From assembly GCF_002940685.1 (NCBI RefSeq), contig NZ_PNFP01000004.1, positions 310,001 through 374,000 of the forward strand: DNA of 64,000 nucleotides. The letters are read 5' to 3'. Source of the DNA: Ensifer adhaerens (GTDB taxonomy: Bacteria; Pseudomonadota; Alphaproteobacteria; Rhizobiales; Rhizobiaceae). Shown piece after piece: positions 63,027 to 64,000 of this stretch. Position 1 is the first letter of the stretch. Each line of letters opens with the position of its first letter. The position numbers and the translations under genes are program-made. The notes beneath the pieces were generated by a model, which was not told where the DNA came from, searched no databases, and saw only the letters and a list, made by a program, of their open reading frames with translations.

Positions 63027-64000
63027 ATGCAAACACTACATGACCAATTGTACTTTAAGAAACTTTCAAAAATATATGCCGAAAAGACAAAGAGGCTCAT
63101 TGTATTTTGCGGAGCTGGGGCTTCACTTGAAGCAGACGTACCAAATTGGATTGGACTAATTGACGTACTCAAAACCCATTACCTAACGTCTGCTCACACA
63201 ACGTTAGGTGAGAAAATTGCCGAGGGTTTCTCCGAACAAATAGACGCTGAACCAAGCAACTGGAATAAGAGGGGGATGCTCAAGGAGGCGCTCGGCGAGC
63301 AATACGAACAAATTGTTAGAGCAGTACTGCAGCCAAAACCGGGAAAAATCCCAACGTTTCACAAGAGGATTTGGGATCTAGAGCCCCACGCTTTACTTTC
63401 ATTCAACTTAGACAATCTGACCAACACTTCATTTGCCGAGAGAAAAACAGGCGCTGTCCCGAATTATCTCTTAGGAAAAGACGCAGCATCAAGTCGCACG
63501 AGTTTGGGTGACGGCCGTCCGCTAATCGTAGATCTCCACGGCAATATTGAAAATCCAAGATCGTGGGTGCTCACGAACACTGATTTAGGCGAATTGATTA
63601 ACGACTATTCGTACATAGAATTTCTAAAGAGCATGTTCACTCACAACCTAGTGATATTCTATGGAGTTGGCGTCGATGATCTGTCAGTCACAGGACAATT
63701 GAACTACTTGAAGTCAATAAATTTTGTCACTGGAGACTATTTTCTTATTAAACGAAAAGAAGAGACGCGAGATCTGGATATATCCAAAAGCATACCGTTA
63801 AACATTATTTACACTGGAGAAGACAAAAGCTGGGAAGAAGGGTTCTCATACTTTGTTGACGAGCTGAAGAAGGCTAGACCGAAGGAACCAACGGCTGCTC
63901 CAGTGTTATCAATCATCGAGGAACACAATGCTATTCCAAGCCTCGATGAAATGCTGAAGCTTACGCCGGACCAAATTCGTCTACACCTGGCTTCTGCCAC
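63027..64000 (+). CDS. SIR2-like NAD-binding domain protein, C-terminus cut by window edge
   Basis: The frame is open from ATG 63027 to the right edge (324 codons); ATG 62964 is an alternative in-frame start, and neither has a clean ribosome binding site. The domain is of SIR2 type: nucleotide loop IVFCGAGASLEA (GAG at 29-31), SFNLDN (125-130, the [ST]xNxD motif) and the catalytic-type His in DLHGN (His 171). FYGVGVDD follows at 211-218. Stand-alone SIR2-like proteins in bacteria are often NAD-depleting anti-phage effectors (Thoeris, Avs5, DSR, SIR2-HerA types). Base composition and codons (ATA, TTA, AGA) differ sharply from every gene to the left. What follows the domain is unknown. Confidence 0.85.
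   Translation, partial: MQTLHDQLYFKKLSKIYAEKTKRLIVFCGAGASLEADVPNWIGLIDVLKTHYLTSAHTTLGEKIAEGFSEQIDAEPSNWNKRGMLKEALGEQYEQIVRAVLQPKPGKIPTFHKRIWDLEPHALLSFNLDNLTNTSFAERKTGAVPNYLLGKDAASSRTSLGDGRPLIVDLHGNIENPRSWVLTNTDLGELINDYSYIEFLKSMFTHNLVIFYGVGVDDLSVTGQLNYLKSINFVTGDYFLIKRKEETRDLDISKSIPLNIIYTGEDKSWEEGFSYFVDELKKARPKEPTAAPVLSIIEEHNAIPSLDEMLKLTPDQIRLHLASA

Overview
The window is high-GC chromosomal DNA of an alphaproteobacterium of the Rhizobiaceae. Gene content and order (class II DAHP synthase, gor, a DUF2059 gene, rpiA, gph, an L,D-transpeptidase, fumC, then moaA, mobA/mobB and a histidine/arginine-type ABC importer) fit Sinorhizobium/Ensifer best. That assignment is inference from content and gene order, since no database search was possible. 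No rRNA, tRNA, CRISPR array, insertion sequence or replication origin was found.

Left part (1-29 kb): mostly conserved core genes. They cover aromatic amino acid entry (DAHP synthase, cut by the left edge), a LysR regulator, glutathione reductase, pentose phosphate isomerase, phosphoglycolate phosphatase, a peptidoglycan L,D-transpeptidase, fumarase C and a GGDEF protein. A PPOX-fold protein and an alpha/beta hydrolase divergent from a MarR regulator follow. Molybdenum cofactor genes come next (moaA, then a DMT exporter-mobA-mobB run), with a very large chemoreceptor between them. After that come a Sel1-repeat protein, a NodB-like deacetylase, a highly repetitive OmpA-domain protein, and an amino acid ABC importer made of a binding protein and two permeases without an ATPase gene.

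Middle part (29-54 kb): housekeeping and signalling genes in short operons. These include a TPR-methyltransferase, a beta-hydroxyacid dehydrogenase overlapping an AlkD-like gene, an Lrp regulator, a uracil-DNA glycosylase/nuclease pair, a membrane histidine kinase, diacylglycerol kinase, and the last cobalamin steps (cobT and cobS, divergent). An ABC-2 exporter, an ArsR-YeeE-YeeE sulfur-type operon, an extensin-like cell wall lipoprotein, a three-Kazal-domain lipoprotein and an orphan barstar follow. A second chemoreceptor, a TerC protein and several small acetyltransferases complete the section. A strong small-RNA candidate with two C-rich loops lies at about 44.1 kb.

Right part (54-64 kb): two class III nucleotide cyclases in tandem (one with TolB-like and TPR domains, one with CHASE2) face a FecR-domain secreted protein, forming a plausible envelope-to-cAMP module. 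A very long UvrB with N- and C-terminal extensions follows. Just after uvrB there is a decayed copy of its C-terminal repeat tail. Base composition then drops abruptly and an AT-rich gene begins that encodes a SIR2-like NAD-binding domain and runs off the right edge. This is the clearest sign of horizontal transfer in the window and probably the start of a defence gene or island.
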